From Eudorina sp. 2006-703-Eu-15 (Eukaryota > Chlorophyta > Chlorophyceae > Chlamydomonadales > Volvocaceae), in assembly GCA_003117195.1 (NCBI GenBank), contig BDSI01000110.1:310001-374000 (forward strand): a DNA stretch of 64,000 nt, given 5' to 3'. This document shows positions 1 to 13,417 of the stretch, piece after piece (the stretch's first letter is position 1; every line of letters starts with the position of its first letter). The position numbers were made by a program, and so were the translations under genes. The notes below the pieces were generated by a model. It was not told the origin of the DNA, made no database searches, and worked only from the letters and a program-made list of their open reading frames with translations.

Positions 1-3000
1 GGCGACGTCGGCCTCGTCCGGCTTCGACGCAGCAAACCCAAGCTCGTCCGCGCCGGCCGCGATGCCACACGCCGCTGGACTGGACGGCGACGCTGTCGTC
101 GTGGCATTGGCAGACGTGCTGTTGCTGCCGTACACGACACGCAGCATGTGGTCCAGTACCTGATCCTGTCTCGTCCAGGCCAGGCAGATTTGGGCGTGTA
201 GTAGCTCCGGATGTACGATAACGGTCGCGGGGGTGTGGTCCCGGAGCCAGCGCTCTAGGGAGCGGGCGCACATCAAGTCGTCGCGACCTGAACGAGGATG
301 CATGGTCCCGCGATGCACGGCACGTCAGAAACGCGGATCGACAAGAAGCAACCAACGGCAAACTCCTAAAGAGCACGCAACGCGTGCCGCTCTGCAAGAA
401 GAAAGTGAGCAGGTACTGGGCAAACACCTGGGTTGCAATTTTTAATGACGGTGCAAGGTGCAAGTCAAACTCGTGGAGACAAACAAACCCAGCGAATGCC
501 TGCGCCGTGTTGCAATGCGGCGGGACCGTGTGCGGCACTCACCCGAGAGCACCACCGTGCAGTGCTCCGGAACCATGTGCTCCCACAGGTTGACGTCACC
601 CCACACCACGCGCCTACACAGCAGCGATGTGCAGTGCATCTCCCGGGCCGTGCCCAGCATCAACAAGTCCAGAGTCAGGCCACCAGCGGTGCGGAGCAAT
701 ACGCCCGCAGCTGACGCCAGGGCCCCGGCCAGGCCACCTGGACCCCCATCGCCCGTGTTGCCTGCGGCGGCACTTGGCACATCACCGGCAACCTGACGCG
801 CCCGCGGTTCTGACACCGAAATGGTCGCAGCTGGTGCCATCGCAGCTGTGGCCGCCAAGCTGATGTCTGCCGCCTCCGACTGTAGCGTCGCCCGCGACAC
901 CGCGGCCGCTGCGGGCGCGAGGCTCGTTGTCGCCGCCGCCGCCGCCACCGATGCGGACACAGTCGCAGAGCCCGCAGGCCGCGGCTCGGTCGCGGCCATG
1001 GCCGCCGCCGCGGCACCCAGCCGCCGGTAAATGAAGTTCCGAAGCAGCCTCGGAGCGTACATGTTGAAGCAGATCGGGTCCAGCATCGTCACGTGTCGTA
1101 CGACGCCAGGGTAGTTCTGCATCAGCACCGACGCCACAGCCGTTCCGAACGAGTGCGCCAGCACTGCGGCCTGGCTGTAGCCGTGACGCCGCAGCGCCGA
1201 AACCACATCCTCGGCGAGCTGCTGCAAGCTGGGCGGGTGGCCGCTCGTCCAGCGCTGCGACACGTGCTTGAGCTCAAACGCCATGACGGGCGCCCCTGCG
1301 ATCAAAACATTGCGGGGCAGCCGTGTTGATGCACGTCGAGGCGATGAGGGGCTGCCTCGCTGTCTCAGGAAGAAGGCGGGGTCCCTCTAGATGTTCTCCT
1401 CATGACCACCAGCGAGTGATTTCTCAGGGCATCCGGCTCAGGGCAACCTTGCCATGTTGAGCAGAGCATGCAATGCAGGGGTATGTGTGTGAAGGCTTCG
1501 ATTTCCCAAATCAATCTTCCGTGCATTGGGTTTGGGCACTGTGATGAAACATCAGCGCATCAGCAAGCGTGATGTAACACAAACATGGAGTACGATAATG
1601 CACTGTCGCCGAGACTATGCAAAAGAGAAAGCAACCTTTTGCAAAAAGAAATCAACCTCGGGTGACCGCAGCAACTCGTGTCGACCCCAGCATGCAATGG
1701 AGCATATCGCACCTGTCGCCGCCAACGCCACCACGAGGCGCAGGTACGGCAGCAAGCCCATACCAACGCCGTGCAGGAACACGATGGGCACAGGGCCAGA
1801 GCCAACGTCGTCACCGCCGGCTTGCGAATCGCAAGGGACGGGACGCGTTGCCGAAGCTGCAGCGGCGCCACCTCCGGGGCTGATGGGCATGTTGGCGACG
1901 TAGTAGTAATGGTCGCTCGGATGGCTCTGGTCGTTGCCCTGGCCGTGTCCAACCGACGCACCATCTGCGTCCCTCAGCCCATTGTCGTGCAGCGTTGGTC
2001 CTGCCGAATGACTTGTGGGCGCCGCGGCCGACCCAGATCGCCGCCCCCACCCGAACAACCCAGATCGCGGCGGCTGTTGAGCTTCTGGTCGCGTGTCCCC
2101 AAACGGCGTCGCGTTCGGAGTCACCTTCCGAAACCCCGCCCCAAGAAGCATGCAGTGGTTGATCCAAGCGACAGCCTCCATCGAAGCATAAAAAGCCCAA
2201 GGCCGGTAAAAGTGGGGCAGAGGTTCCAACATATGGGCCATGAAGCGCAGGTCGGGCGTGGTCCCGGGCGACAGCACCCGACGCCGCAGCGTCTGTAGAG
2301 GCGACGATATGGCCGAAGTCGTGCGTGCCGATGTATAATCCAGGGTAAGCTGCTGCTGACGAAGCGACGGCGTTGGGACCCCGCCCGAAGCTCCCAACGA
2401 GGCTTCCAGGTACGGGTGCGAGTGTGGATGGGTGCCATTTGAGGACTGCATCTGAGACTGTGTCTGAGGAAGGCGGTGGGCGCTCGCGGAGTCGGTCGTG
2501 GGGTGCAGCAACGCCTCCAACCGGTCAACCATGGACTCGAGGAGGTCCGCATGACCGCGATGCGCAACGATGGAACTGAGGGTAAGGAAACAGAGACATA
2601 GTTTTCATATGGCTTGTGGCCGTATATTTTCAAGCAGTTCCAGTGGCGGCATGTGTGCGCTTCCTGAAGCATGCCTTTCACGCGTGCAGCTAAAAAGGTT
2701 CACACAGGGGAACCTGCGGCAGTATGCCCGTATCAAAATACTCAGCTAGCTAATAATAATCACCTGTTTTCGGCGTAGAAGAACGCATACGCCAGCAGCT
2801 CCTTCAAATTTCCACGACCGATGTCGGCAAGAGGTTTGTCATGGAACCAGATGCGCAAAAATGCCTCCACTTCCTCACATCCACCGCGAGTTAAGGCAGC
2901 GATGACTGGGTCAAAGCGGGCTGAAACAGCAGCGGCTGTGACTTCCGCGCTTTGCGCGTCGCGTTCCGCGTCAGGCCTCCTGTCGCTGAAACTGCGCCAT

Positions 3001-3245
3001 CTTCGCCAGGCTAAGGCTGCAAACACAACTTCAGACAAGGTGTATGCCCATGGGATGAGCACCAGCGTCCCCGAGAGCAGCGAGCATGCCGCGATAACTG
3101 CGACCATGGAGGCTGTGGCCGCCGCGCAAACGCGGGTGACGCGCGCCGCAAGGCTCCACTTGTAAAAATTCGGGAGGCCATTCGAGTATGGCAGGACTGG
3201 TGGATTGACTGAGCCTTCAGGCTGTTGGCGAAACTGCCAAGGCAT
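1..3245 (-). CDS. Membrane-anchored alpha/beta hydrolase, 3' end outside window
   Basis: Four exons join in phase on the minus strand: 3245-2764, 2575-1713, 1295-543 and 287 to beyond base 1. The N-terminus (about residues 30-75) holds two hydrophobic segments, so the enzyme is probably membrane bound. The hydrolase core shows an oxyanion-hole motif HGVGMGL late in exon 2, a nucleophile elbow LAHSFG (Ser about residue 497), an acid motif SGRDDLM formed exactly across the exon 3/4 junction (Asp about 703), and a candidate His in HPELLHAQ (about 730). The first Gly of the usual GxSxG is Ala. An Ala-rich insertion of about 90 residues separates the nucleophile region from LLMLGTARE, and a Ser/Gly/His-rich insertion sits in exon 2. 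The start at 3245 is the first Met of the open exon; a 5' non-coding exon is possible. The substrate cannot be told from sequence; lipase or esterase activity is a family-level guess. Confidence 0.82.
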
Positions 3246-6200
3246 CGCCGTCTGGGGGCAGAACGCAAAACCTGGAAGACGGGTACAGATGGTCCAAGTG
3301 ATTCTTACATGAAAGGCACAGTGAACTAGAAATTATTCTGTGGACACTTCGACTTTTTTCTCGCACACTGAGACTCCTGGCGCATCATACGTCTCGTCCA
3401 ACCCCCGTTATCTGACGCAATCAAAGATCTCCTGCGACATGCGTCAACGGCGTCTGAAACCACACAACGGAGTAACACAATACGTCGATGAATATACTAT
3501 GCAAAAGGTTTGAAAGCGATGCCACTATGCCATCTCCTTGTCAGTGAGCCTGTATGAGAAAACGGTTGGTTGATAGCAGCTCCTTGGAAACCACAAAACA
3601 AACAGCTTACCGATCGCAGTCCCAACGTGCCCCCGAAAGGCACCCATTAATGCTGATTCTGTACGCCGCCCAACCGACAAAAACAACGTATACCCGCCCT
3701 TACCTGCCGCCCACATCACCTTTCTATCGTGCTCAAACGCACGCCGCCACGGCCGCCTACCAAGACGTTCGGGCCGGGTACGTTGATTTCCTTAGCAATG
3801 ACGTAGGATTAGCAGGGAAGTCGGGCTCTAGCGACGATAGGTGTAATGTATTCGGTGGGTTACGTGCAGGGGTACGTGCGTGGTACGGTGCTGGTCGCGC
3901 CGTCGCAGCTTTTTAGCGGCATCCCGGTTTGAGCTCGGTATCTGCCGTTGCTGCGAATTATATTGCTGGTTGGGGCTCCGTGGTGTGTGAGCGGTTGGGC
4001 GATGCGTACGGCAGTGCGCGACAGATAAAGCGATGGATGGATTAAGTCACAGGCAATTAACACTGCCTCGGTACCTAGCAATGAGCCCCAAGGATGTCCT
4101 CTCTCAACCCAATCACTTCCAGTCAGCGCCCACTGTCTTTAACACAGTCGGTGCTCCGGCCTCCTGGCATTCGACGCAGCAGTACACCGGCCGTACAACG
4201 GGATCAGGGGTGTTGCCCTGCCTGCTCAAGTGGTCATGGCATGACACTGGGAGGCAAGCCAATCGTCACCCGCAGACAGATTCGCACACTATCAAATGCA
4301 CGCTATTAAATCCGCGCCTGCACGCGGGCACTGCGGCACGGGGACTGCCTCCCGGCCACCAGCCGTGCCTTTGTCGCGGTCGGGATGGCCCCGGCAAGGC
4401 GGCGATAGCGAATGGAAAGCGACTACTCCTAGTGCGCCCGCTCTTGATCCGGTGGAGGTGACAACTAATACATCACCTACGCGACTAGGGGTTAAGGTTT
4501 TGAGGAACCCTACAAACCCTCTAGAGGAGATGTAACTGATCACCCAGAATCATAGAACTAAACAAGCCTCACATTTAGACGTCCAACACAAAACGAATGA
4601 GAAGGATATCTCATCGTCAGGCTCCGTCGCCGTCGCGCCAGGCCGCGCGCCGCAGCGCACCGCCGCCGCCACACAGCATCCCCACCTGCAGCCACCGCTG
4701 CTTCCCTCAACCTGGACCGCATCTATACAACTGCAACAAAGCCCCGCCGCCGGGCGGTGGTGACTAATAAGTCCCCCTCGACACGCCGCATGACGGATGG
4801 AACACTGGATTCGCAGAAATGTTACGCAGAAGTGCAGGGTCCATGCAGGCACGACCCAGAGATGAAACCATGCTGGGCCGGCCGTGTACTACAGGGCGTG
4901 TCTTTCGTACAGGTCACGACAGTTTGCGAAGTACAGTTCACGGCAGTTCACGAAGTACACCACAAGGATTGAACCCCCGCGAGGTGCCACCCGCTCGGGC
5001 CTCCCACCCTCCCTGGACCGCCCGCCAACCCCCATTAGCCCACCCCGTGTAGCCCCCAAAGCATCTGGGCGGGTTCCTCATGGGACATCCGGGATCGATG
5101 CCCCTGGGCTTCCCCTGCCCCCTCGCCGTGACTGCTCGTTGCAGGAGTAGAACAACTACTCCGGAGCCGAACGATGCGCTCTCAAAAATGATAAAAATGA
5201 GGCTGGTCAGTAGGAAACGCTATTGAAGCGGTGTTTCCCGATCATGACATCTCACCGTGCAGTACCCGGCCGTACACGGCGTGTACGGACTCCCACAGTG
5301 CTGATCAAAGCATTCGGAGGATCGTGAACACAAACTGACGGCAGCCACAGCCGGCAGGCACCAGATACTTACCGCACATGTATGCACCGCACTTGCCTTG
5401 CAGTACGACACGTCGGCGGAATGCATGCTCCCATCAACTGCCCGCCATCGCAGCGGCACGCCATCAAAGCAGCGGCGCCATTGACGTTGTCGCCCCCACA
5501 GAGGCCCGCCATCGGCCCCATCGACATCCCATGGGAACGCCGTACAGCCGTACCGAAGCCCGACGCATCAGCAACATCAACGTGGTTCGCGCCCGCGCGC
5601 GCCCGCTGCCCCGCATTGCCATCGCAGTGCACCTGCATGCTGCATCCCACATAGGCCCCCCCGTACGCACCTCTGATTCAGCCCCAACCCCGTGCTGCTA
5701 CAGTAATGCCCACAGCCCCAGCCCGGGCCAAATGCAAGACCATGCCCCTCCCGAACACCCGACGCCGGCATGATGACGCGGCCCCGCCCCGCCTAGATGA
5801 GGCGAATGAGGCGACCGCAAAAGCTATGACGGCCTGAGGGACATTGTAGAGCGCAGGAGCCTCCAAGAGCAGAAGAGGATCCCATCGGAACTTGATCTGA
5901 ACACATTGACGCAGGAACGCAGCGGGGCACGCCTCCTCCTCCTCCTCCATCCTGCCGCACTCTCACACCCAGCGGTGGTGGCCAGTGGGGCAACATCCCA
6001 CGCACCGGGACGCGACACCGCCTTCACCCGGCCTCATCCTGCCACTTCAACGCCTGGGGACGCCGGCCGTTCCCTGCTGGAGTTCTACCCTCTTTTCCCA
6101 TCTGATAAGTTCGCAAGCCTGACCTTCCCACGGCTTCGTGAGATCCTGACCCATGGGTCGTTCGGGCTCGTTCCCCCCTCCCCGTCGTGGGGCTCATCCC

Positions 6201-6665
6201 AGACCGACGGACAGGCCAACCAGCCGATAGGGCAACCAACCGACAGACAGGAGGATCGCTAAAGCACCTCTCTATGATGGCCCACGACGCCCCACGGGCA
6301 TTGGCTGACTCACGACACTAGCCCCTGTATGGCAGTACCTGTCAAGCCGGGGAAAACTCACAAGAATCAACGGCCCGTTTGCCGACGCACCTGTAGGTAG
6401 CGGCACAGCGCAGGTTCAGGACCCCAAGACACATACACACAGTTTTCCTAAGCACACACGCAATGGCGATGGCAACCGTGTACCATCCTGGATTCGCGAA
6501 TCGCGGATCGCGTGCATGCCATCCTGCCCACCCGTCCCACGCACACACCCGGGCACGCTGCCTCTCCATCGATCCACTCCCACTACCCGACCCAACCCCG
6601 ACGGCGGCCTGATCAGCCGCGCGGCGCCAGTTGATACACCACACCACACCCAGCATGCAATGCCC
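3246..6665. other. No convincing gene
   Basis: About 3.4 kb between the hydrolase gene and a minisatellite. Open frames here overlap one another on both strands, are rich in Pro, Arg, Thr and His, and show no splice-site logic or recognisable motif. One GACCC-NN-GGGTC motif lies at 6148-6159. I see no RNA gene. Confidence 0.5.
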
Positions 6666-6912
6666 AGCCCCGCAATGCCCGGCCCCTCCAACACCCCGCC
6701 GTACAGTGACCAGCACTCCAGCCCCGCAATGCCCGGCCCCTCCAACACCCCGCCGTACAGTGACCAGCACGCCAGCCCCGCAATGCCCGGCCCCTCCAAC
6801 ACCCCGCCGTACAGTGACCAGCACTCCAGCCCCGCCATGCCCGGCCCCTCCAGCACCCCGCCGTACAGTGACCAGCACTCCAGCCCCGCCATGCCCGGCC
6901 CCTCCAACACCC
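6666..6912. repeat. 54-bp minisatellite, about 4.6 copies
   Basis: Units start at 6666, 6720, 6774, 6828 and 6882 (period 54). Each reads AGCCCCGCMATGCCCGGCCC, then CTCCARCACCCCGCCGTACA, then GTGACCAGCAYKCC. Copies differ at only a few positions. Because 54 is a multiple of three, any frame without a stop in the unit stays open, which explains the long repetitive open frames seen on both strands here. Confidence 0.9.
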
Positions 6913-7390
6913 AGCGCACCTCGGGAGAATGCCGGCGCCGTGAGATCCGACCCCCACCTGCCGGCGCACTCATTCCTGTGCACCAGGCGCCCACACGACC
7001 GGCCTGCCGACCGGCCAACAGCCCAGAGGGATGGCAGAAGCCAGGACCGGCATCATTGTATGATTGTGGGTTCGCGGCGCCCTGGACTCGTACGACAACA
7101 GAGAAAAGCTACCGGTCAGTTCAGGCGCAGGGCGCCGGGTGCCATTCGTCGGGCGTTGACACCCGGGGATGTCAGCTTCGACATCGTCACCTTTTATTAT
7201 ATTTTCATTTGTGTGAATTATTATTATATTTCACTTGTGTGTTCGTGTCCTTTGCCGATGGGCACGAACAGCGACGACGGAAGCACGGCAGCGCGGCGGG
7301 TGTGCGTGTGCGTGTGCCGTACGGAACCGAGCACACAACGACCGGATGCGATGGCCCGGTGGGACTGTGCCGCCGGATGCTTTGTCGGGA

Positions 7391-7420
7391 CTGACTGACT
7401 GACTGACTGACTGACTGACT
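7391..7420. repeat. (GACT)n microsatellite
   Basis: About seven perfect tandem copies of the tetranucleotide GACT/CTGA. Confidence 0.95.
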
Positions 7421-8278
7421 CCTCCGGTCAGTCGGAGGGTTCGGAAGCCAGGAGGGCAACGCAGTGCCGCACTGCGTCAGGCAGCCACACCACAGGGCAG
7501 CAAGCCGTTGACGCGACGATCCGCCCCGCCGATTCCCAACAGCAGGACACGACGGCCGGCGCGGTCCCTGCCCCGGGCTTCCAAACCCCAAAGTGGCGCA
7601 CCGCCCCACGCCAGCCGCGTGGGCCGCACAGCGTGCACCGGGTGGTGCCACGGCGGCATCCGTCCCTCGCGGAGGTCGCGGAGGGCCGCCTCACCCCACG
7701 TCCTGCCCAACCTCGCCCGCCCCTCCCCGCCCGCAAACCTCGCCAGGGTTGATCTGTACATGTATTATTTCACAAGGGCACACACACACACACATACAGA
7801 ATACTTAAACACACATACACACATGTAGCCCTGCCTATCGTATAACACGTGAAGAAAGCACATGCACAAACATATGTAGCCTTGCCTACCGTACAACACA
7901 CACATACGTGCACCCGAGCTTTCGAGGCAGCTCCATGGCCGAATGCGCGGTGCGGGCGCACTGGTAAGGAGATGCGCTACTGCTATTGCTACTACGCTGC
8001 AAACAAGTGCTCTAGGCGCCTTAGAGACCTGCAAACACGGAAACAGACGACATGGTCCACGTCTCGTGTCAGGATGGAACGGTGTGCAAAGGAAATGCTT
8101 CCGTACAGGATCACGTACAGGATCCCGTACAAATGAAACACGCCGGGAAACCTGCGGCGCAGGGCCCGCGCAGAACAGCCACACACACTCGGTCCTCTAC
8201 CACAACGGCGGCGCTCCGAAACCCCATCCGGCGACTCGCGCGCCCTTGTTATAGGGCCCTGAAGAAACCCTGAATCCT
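7421..8278. other. No gene seen; CA-rich tract
   Basis: The stretch downstream of the GACT array has no supported gene. From about 7774 to 7910 it is rich in CACA/CATA and holds two related segments (TGTAGCCCTGCCTA near 7824 and TGTAGCCTTGCCTA near 7874), which look like a decayed short duplication. Confidence 0.4.
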
Positions 8279-11200
8279 TCAGGGGCTGAAAACAGCAGCG
8301 GCCAACGGCGCGATCCTCTCCAGTCGCTCCCGACGCGCGGTGTCCCCCGGGGCCGCTGCTGCCGCCGCCGCGGTGACAGACGTGGCTCCGAGACCACCCC
8401 GGGAAGCCCGGGAAATGCCAGACACCGACACAACGCGGCGGCTCCGGACGGTCAGCAGGGCAGCAGCAGCAGCCGCCTGGGCCTGGCCGTCGTCGTCGCC
8501 GCCGCCGTCGCCGCCAGCGCCGCCTCCACCGCCGCCAACGACCACGACGTTGACGCGATGCGAGCCGGTGCGACTAACAGCCCGCGGCGACGGGGAACCG
8601 CTGGCGGCGTCCGCTGCGGCGGCGGCGGCGGCGGCGCAGCCGCTGTCGTTGCCGCCCTTGCCCTGACTGCAACGACCCGCCTCCTGTACCCTCTGCTGCT
8701 GCTTGCCTCGCGTGCGAAACAGCAAGTGCAGCACTTGCAGGAAGCCGCACAGTCGCGGCGGCACGTCCGGTCGGCCGCCGCCACCGCCGCTGCACTCCCA
8801 CTTGGAATCGCGAGCGCTGGCTCCGCTGATGAGGAGATGGCTGAACAAACTGCGACCGGACGTACGGCATCGTACGGCGCCGCCGCAGCCGCCCTCGCCG
8901 TCGTCGTCCACGCCATCGCCGGCACCCTCCGCCGCCAAAGGGCCGCCACTGCTCAACGTGCTCAACGCCGTGGGCGTCACCCCACCCGCCCTGAAGCTGT
9001 CCCCATCCGTACCTGCCGACGGCGGCGCCGCCACGCTGAGGGCCACCCTCCCGAAGGATCTCGAGGCGCGCGGCCCGCGGCGTACGGCAGATCCGCAGTA
9101 GCCAGTGGGACTACTCCGGGCGGAGGCTGCCGCTGCGGCGGCGGCGGCGGCAGCGGCGTTCCCGGCGGCGGCGACATTCCTGGCGGCGGCGATACTCCCG
9201 GCGTTCCCGGCAGCGGCGGCGACGGCGGATGTCGCGGCCGCCGCTGCGCTGGTGAAGATTCGCTGCTGTGCCTCGGTCGCGCCGTCGGGGCAGCCGCCGG
9301 TGCTGTCAGCAGGTGTGTCGACGGCGGCGGCGGCAGCGGCGGCGGTGCGGTCCGGCTCGAGGCGCGCGGCGGCCGATTGTGGGCCGTTGGGACCCAGCAA
9401 CGTGCCAGCAGCCGTTACCTGACCCGCAGACTGCGGCCCAGCCGGCGCAGACACCTCCGGTACCGAAATCATACCGGGGGCGGAAGTGCGCAGGCTGCCC
9501 GGGGAGACGCGGGAGGTGCGTTCCGAATGCGTCGCTGACCCGTGGGTCGTTGCAGCGGCGGCCATCTCGCCATTGCCGCTCACTGGGACACGAATGGGGG
9601 GGTTGGGGGGTGGGGGGCCACAGCCGGCACCGCGGGAAGAGCGTAGCGAGTCACGGGGGGGGGAGGGGGCCAGCTGAAGCCGTCACTCTCGCGGGGCAAC
9701 CACGCAACAATTCTTTCTACTGGTAATCGTACTCGCCACTGGGCCAATCAGATACCTCTTCACATCGTGCGGCAGTACCTGCACAGTTGCTGCAAAGTGT
9801 TCACGTTGCGGCGTCTTGCCGGTACTGCCGCAATGGAAGTATGGAACGCACGCAACTGCACGCGCGGCCCAAGGGTCCATGCTTAGATGCCGCACGCTCA
9901 AGCCCCGTCCCATGGGTCACGACGCGCACCTCTTGCCCGGACCTGCCCCGCCCATCGCCTCATCGACGCCATCACCGTTCCGCCGCCGCTCCTCTCCACG
10001 AGGCCACCAGCCGTACTTGTACGGCGGAAGGTGCCGCCGGTGGCAGCGCCGCCACCGGCTGCGGCGGCAGCAGCGGTCGGCGGTGCGTAGTATCCCGTCC
10101 GCGGCGCCACCTTCTCCAGCATCGCCTCCAGGGCCGCACTCCAGCTGGCGCCGTTGGCGGCGGAGCCGGCGGCGGCGGCGGCGCCGCCGCCGTACAAGCG
10201 CCCGTTGAGGACTGCGAGGCGCTGCTGCACGGGCTGCGGTGCGGCGCCCTGTGGCAGCAGGTACGGCAGTGGTCGCGAGTTGGGGTTGTGTGGCAGCTGC
10301 GACGGCGACGGCGGCGACAGCGTCGTCTGCGGTACCGCCACGGACGTCCTCTGCAGGCGGCGTTGGGAGGCGTCCCCAGCTGCGGCGGCGGCGTTGGCGG
10401 AGCCTGGGTGTGTTGGCGACTTAGCCGCATCCAGACCCGGCCCCAGCCCCAGCCCCAGCGCCAGGGAGGGTGCGGCGCCCTCCGGCCCGGGTGAGGTCGC
10501 CGACTGGGGAGCGCCGGCGGCCGGGGCTGGGCTGCGGCCGCTGCACGGCCCTGCGGTGGAAGCAGGAGCGAGAGGGACGAGCAGGAGGGCGGTGCGAGGC
10601 GCCCTTGGAGGTCGAGAGGTTCCAAAGAGCTAACACTAAGTAAAACAGAACAGAAAACCAAAGGAAAAACGCCAACAGAACACCAACAGAACGCCAATAG
10701 AGAGCCAGCAGAAGGCCGATTTTAATTCTCCATTCCAAACGAGCCGGCTGCATTGGCGCCGATGACGGGGTCCTGCGGAACGAAATAACGGCAGCAGCAG
10801 CCGTTGCTAGACCTTTATAACACACAATTGCTGGCGACGTATCGAATGGTAGAACACGCAGCGGCACCGGCAGGTCCCGAACTGAGTGCGACACCGCGTC
10901 CCGCGTGCCCATCCCACCCCCAGGGTTGCGCCCTGCCATGGCTTCCCGCACACTCTCCCAGTCCCCACCTTCCCCCAAATTGGCACCAGCGCCGGCGGCC
11001 GCCGCCTCCGCCAGCGCCGCCAGTTCCGCCGCCGCCTCCTCGACGACCTCCAGCTCACTGTCGTACCGGTCCGATGCCGCCACCATCGACCCGATACGTC
11101 CCAGTCGTACCGATCCCGCGGCGCCTTGCCCGTCGCCGCCGCCGCCAGCGCGCATGCCGCCGGCGAAACCCGAGGTGACGGCGCCGCCAGGTACCATGGG

Positions 11201-12964
11201 ACGGAGCGTCGACAGGCGCGACAGAAGCAGTGAATCGTGCATGTCGTACAGTTCTGTACAGCGCCAGCCGGCGCTGGACATCATCAGCGTGCCGTACCGT
11301 CCCACAGCCGCACGGCTGCACAAGACGCCGCCGCCGCCGCCGCCGACGCCGGTGGTCGTACTGCTCGCGACGGCGCCGAGCCGCGTCCGAATCCCCACGG
11401 CCGCCCCCGCGCCGTTGGCGGCGGAGCCGTGACCCGAAAGTCCGCTGAAGCTCCCCACGTGCGGATCGTCCTCCACTCCAGTCTTCAAAATATCACGCTG
11501 CTGCTGCTGCTGCTGCTGGGGCTGCTGCTGGTGGGTGTCGTGCGGCTGCTGCTGTTGCGGGCGGCGTTTGGCCCTGGGGTGCTGCTGCGGCGGCAGCGCC
11601 GAAATGACTTGCGCGGCGGCCGAGCAGTCGCCCGTCCACATGGGCTCCAGGGAGAGGTCCCCCGTGCTGGAGCCGCTCAGGGCCGACCAGTTGGGCGGCA
11701 GACAGCCCCCCACGGCGGTGGTCATGATGCCCGCCATGTCCACCGTGTTCAGCTCGGGACCGCAGCTGAGGCCAAGCGCCAGGATCAAGCTCATGCCCGG
11801 AACCTCCGCGCCCGGCGGGCGGTCCTCGTCGGGCGAGGGCCAGGTCTCGGAGCACTGTGGCGGGGTACCCCAGTCCTGTGTGGCCGCAGGCAGGGGCGAA
11901 ACAGGGGGGCCTGCAACGGCTGCGGCTGAGGGGGGCCCTGCAACGGCTACGGCTGCGGCGCAGGGGTCCGCGGGGCCGCCCTCCCGTACCGGTTCGGCTG
12001 CCGTCGCCGCGCCCACTTCCACCTGCCCAGCGGCTGGCTCGGGGACAGGCAGCGGGGCCGGGGTGCGATCGGCGCCGTCGGACCCGGGGGGCCCCTCGTC
12101 GCCGGCGGACGCATGGACGGCGCATCCAGACACGCCCGCCTGCGCTGCCGGGGCGTGGTGCAGTTGCGGCGTGTGCTGCTGCTGCTGCTGATGGTGGTGA
12201 TGGTGGTGGTGGTCGCATCCGGGTCTCAATCGGCGGTGTGGCATCAGAGGCTGCTGCCGCTGCCGCCGCTGATGCGATGGCTGCTGCTGCGTCGGCGGCG
12301 GCTGAGGCGGCGGCGGCAGCGGGGCCGGGGCTGCGCTGCGGCACGCAGAGTTCGGAACGCGGGGATTGGCCACGCCGGCGCCCAGTCGACGCTGTACGGC
12401 AGCCACGATGGCCGCCTCCGCCGCCAGCACCTCGGAACGACCGTCCATCCCCAGGGGTAGGGCAGGGTCCTGCGACGGGGGTATGCGTGGTGGGGCTTGT
12501 GTGAGTGGGGGAAGTTCGGGATACAGGAAATACGCCCACAAACACCCAGCCCGCCAGCTGGGGCGCGATGCTCTTCGAGCGGGAACCCCGGGATGAACGC
12601 AACCTGCCTCCGCCTCCACGCTACGGGATTTCCGCTTCATTTTGTCTGCAGGTGGCGGGGCGGGAGAACATACACACGGCAGTTCCGCGCGGGAGCCTGC
12701 AGGTCGTTGGCCAAATGCAACAGTGGCCATCCCACAATGTGTGTGCGTACGGCCACAAGGTTGAGGACGCCTCGGGTGGACGTTTCCGAGTCGTCCTTGG
12801 CTTCCCCGCAGCCGCCCTGTCAGTGCGAGTAAGTGAAGCGTCGCAAGATGCAGAAAGCGGCGAGCCCCGAGACGGAGCTGATTTCCGGGTTCCTTAACTG
12901 AGAAAATATGACGCGGCGTTGTGCAGGCACGCCTGATCAGGACTGGAGAGCCTGGGAGCGGCAT
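8279..12964 (-). CDS. Unrecognised low-complexity protein, tandem paralogue A
   Basis: I do not recognise the family. The last exon is 9582-8279 (434 codons), joined in phase to an exon ending at 9930 (donor GCAAGAG/GTGCGC, acceptor GTCCCAG/TGAGCGG). Upstream, a large exon or exons within about 12964-10750 carry Gln, His and Pro runs. Segments shared with the neighbour at 14826-18800 are: an N-terminal AAEAA-x-x-AA-x-x-x-RL helix; VGRYG-x-LMSSAGWR then TELYDMHDSLLLS; ALEA-x-LE-x-VAPR-x-GYY then LVERS and MRRWA-x-QVRA; and a C-terminal RRERL-x-RIAPLAAAVFSP ending at the stop. The order, intron phase and C-terminus of the two genes agree, which is the main evidence that both are real. The start and the first introns are not resolved; a T-rich hydrophobic stretch near 10620-10730 is probably intron. 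Confidence 0.6.
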
Positions 12965-13417
12965 TGCGACTGGAACGGTTAGAATCGTGCTCCACTACCG
13001 ACCAGCCAAACATGGCCATCACTACACTACACGACGCATGACACCTTGGATTTGGTACAATCGCGTCGAGTTATGAAATACTTGGCCACTTACCGCGCTA
13101 GCGGCGATTGGATTGTCCCGGCTGACCACAATCCCGCTTGCGGACGTCCGTGCCAGGAGCGGTTAAGCCTCCAACTTGGGCACTCGTGCTAGATTGGAAA
13201 TTGCAAGCGAAGGGGCAGAAACACAGGGGAAAGCCTGGTGTTTCTACCCAAATTGCAGTTACCTCAACTCCGTACCCGCAAATTCCAGGCGACATGTTCA
13301 AGCGGTCAGCTCAGTGCAACCGAAGCATGTCATAACAGACCTGACTACCACAAAACAAGATGACACATACTGGTGGGACTGATCTGCGCAATAGTTACCG
13401 TTTAGGTTTATATCATC
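12965..13417. other. Short intergenic stretch
   Basis: Region upstream of paralogue A. It is clearly richer in AT than the flanking genes. No gene is supported. Confidence 0.4.

Noticed and set aside
4940..4990. tRNA-like B-box (GGTTCAATCC on the minus strand)
   Set aside because: The flanking bases cannot form a T-stem or acceptor stem and no matching A-box is at the right distance.
11493..12602. Alternative minus-strand frame inside paralogue A
   Set aside because: It is out of frame with the blocks shared with paralogue B; the Gln/Ala runs simply read through in several frames.
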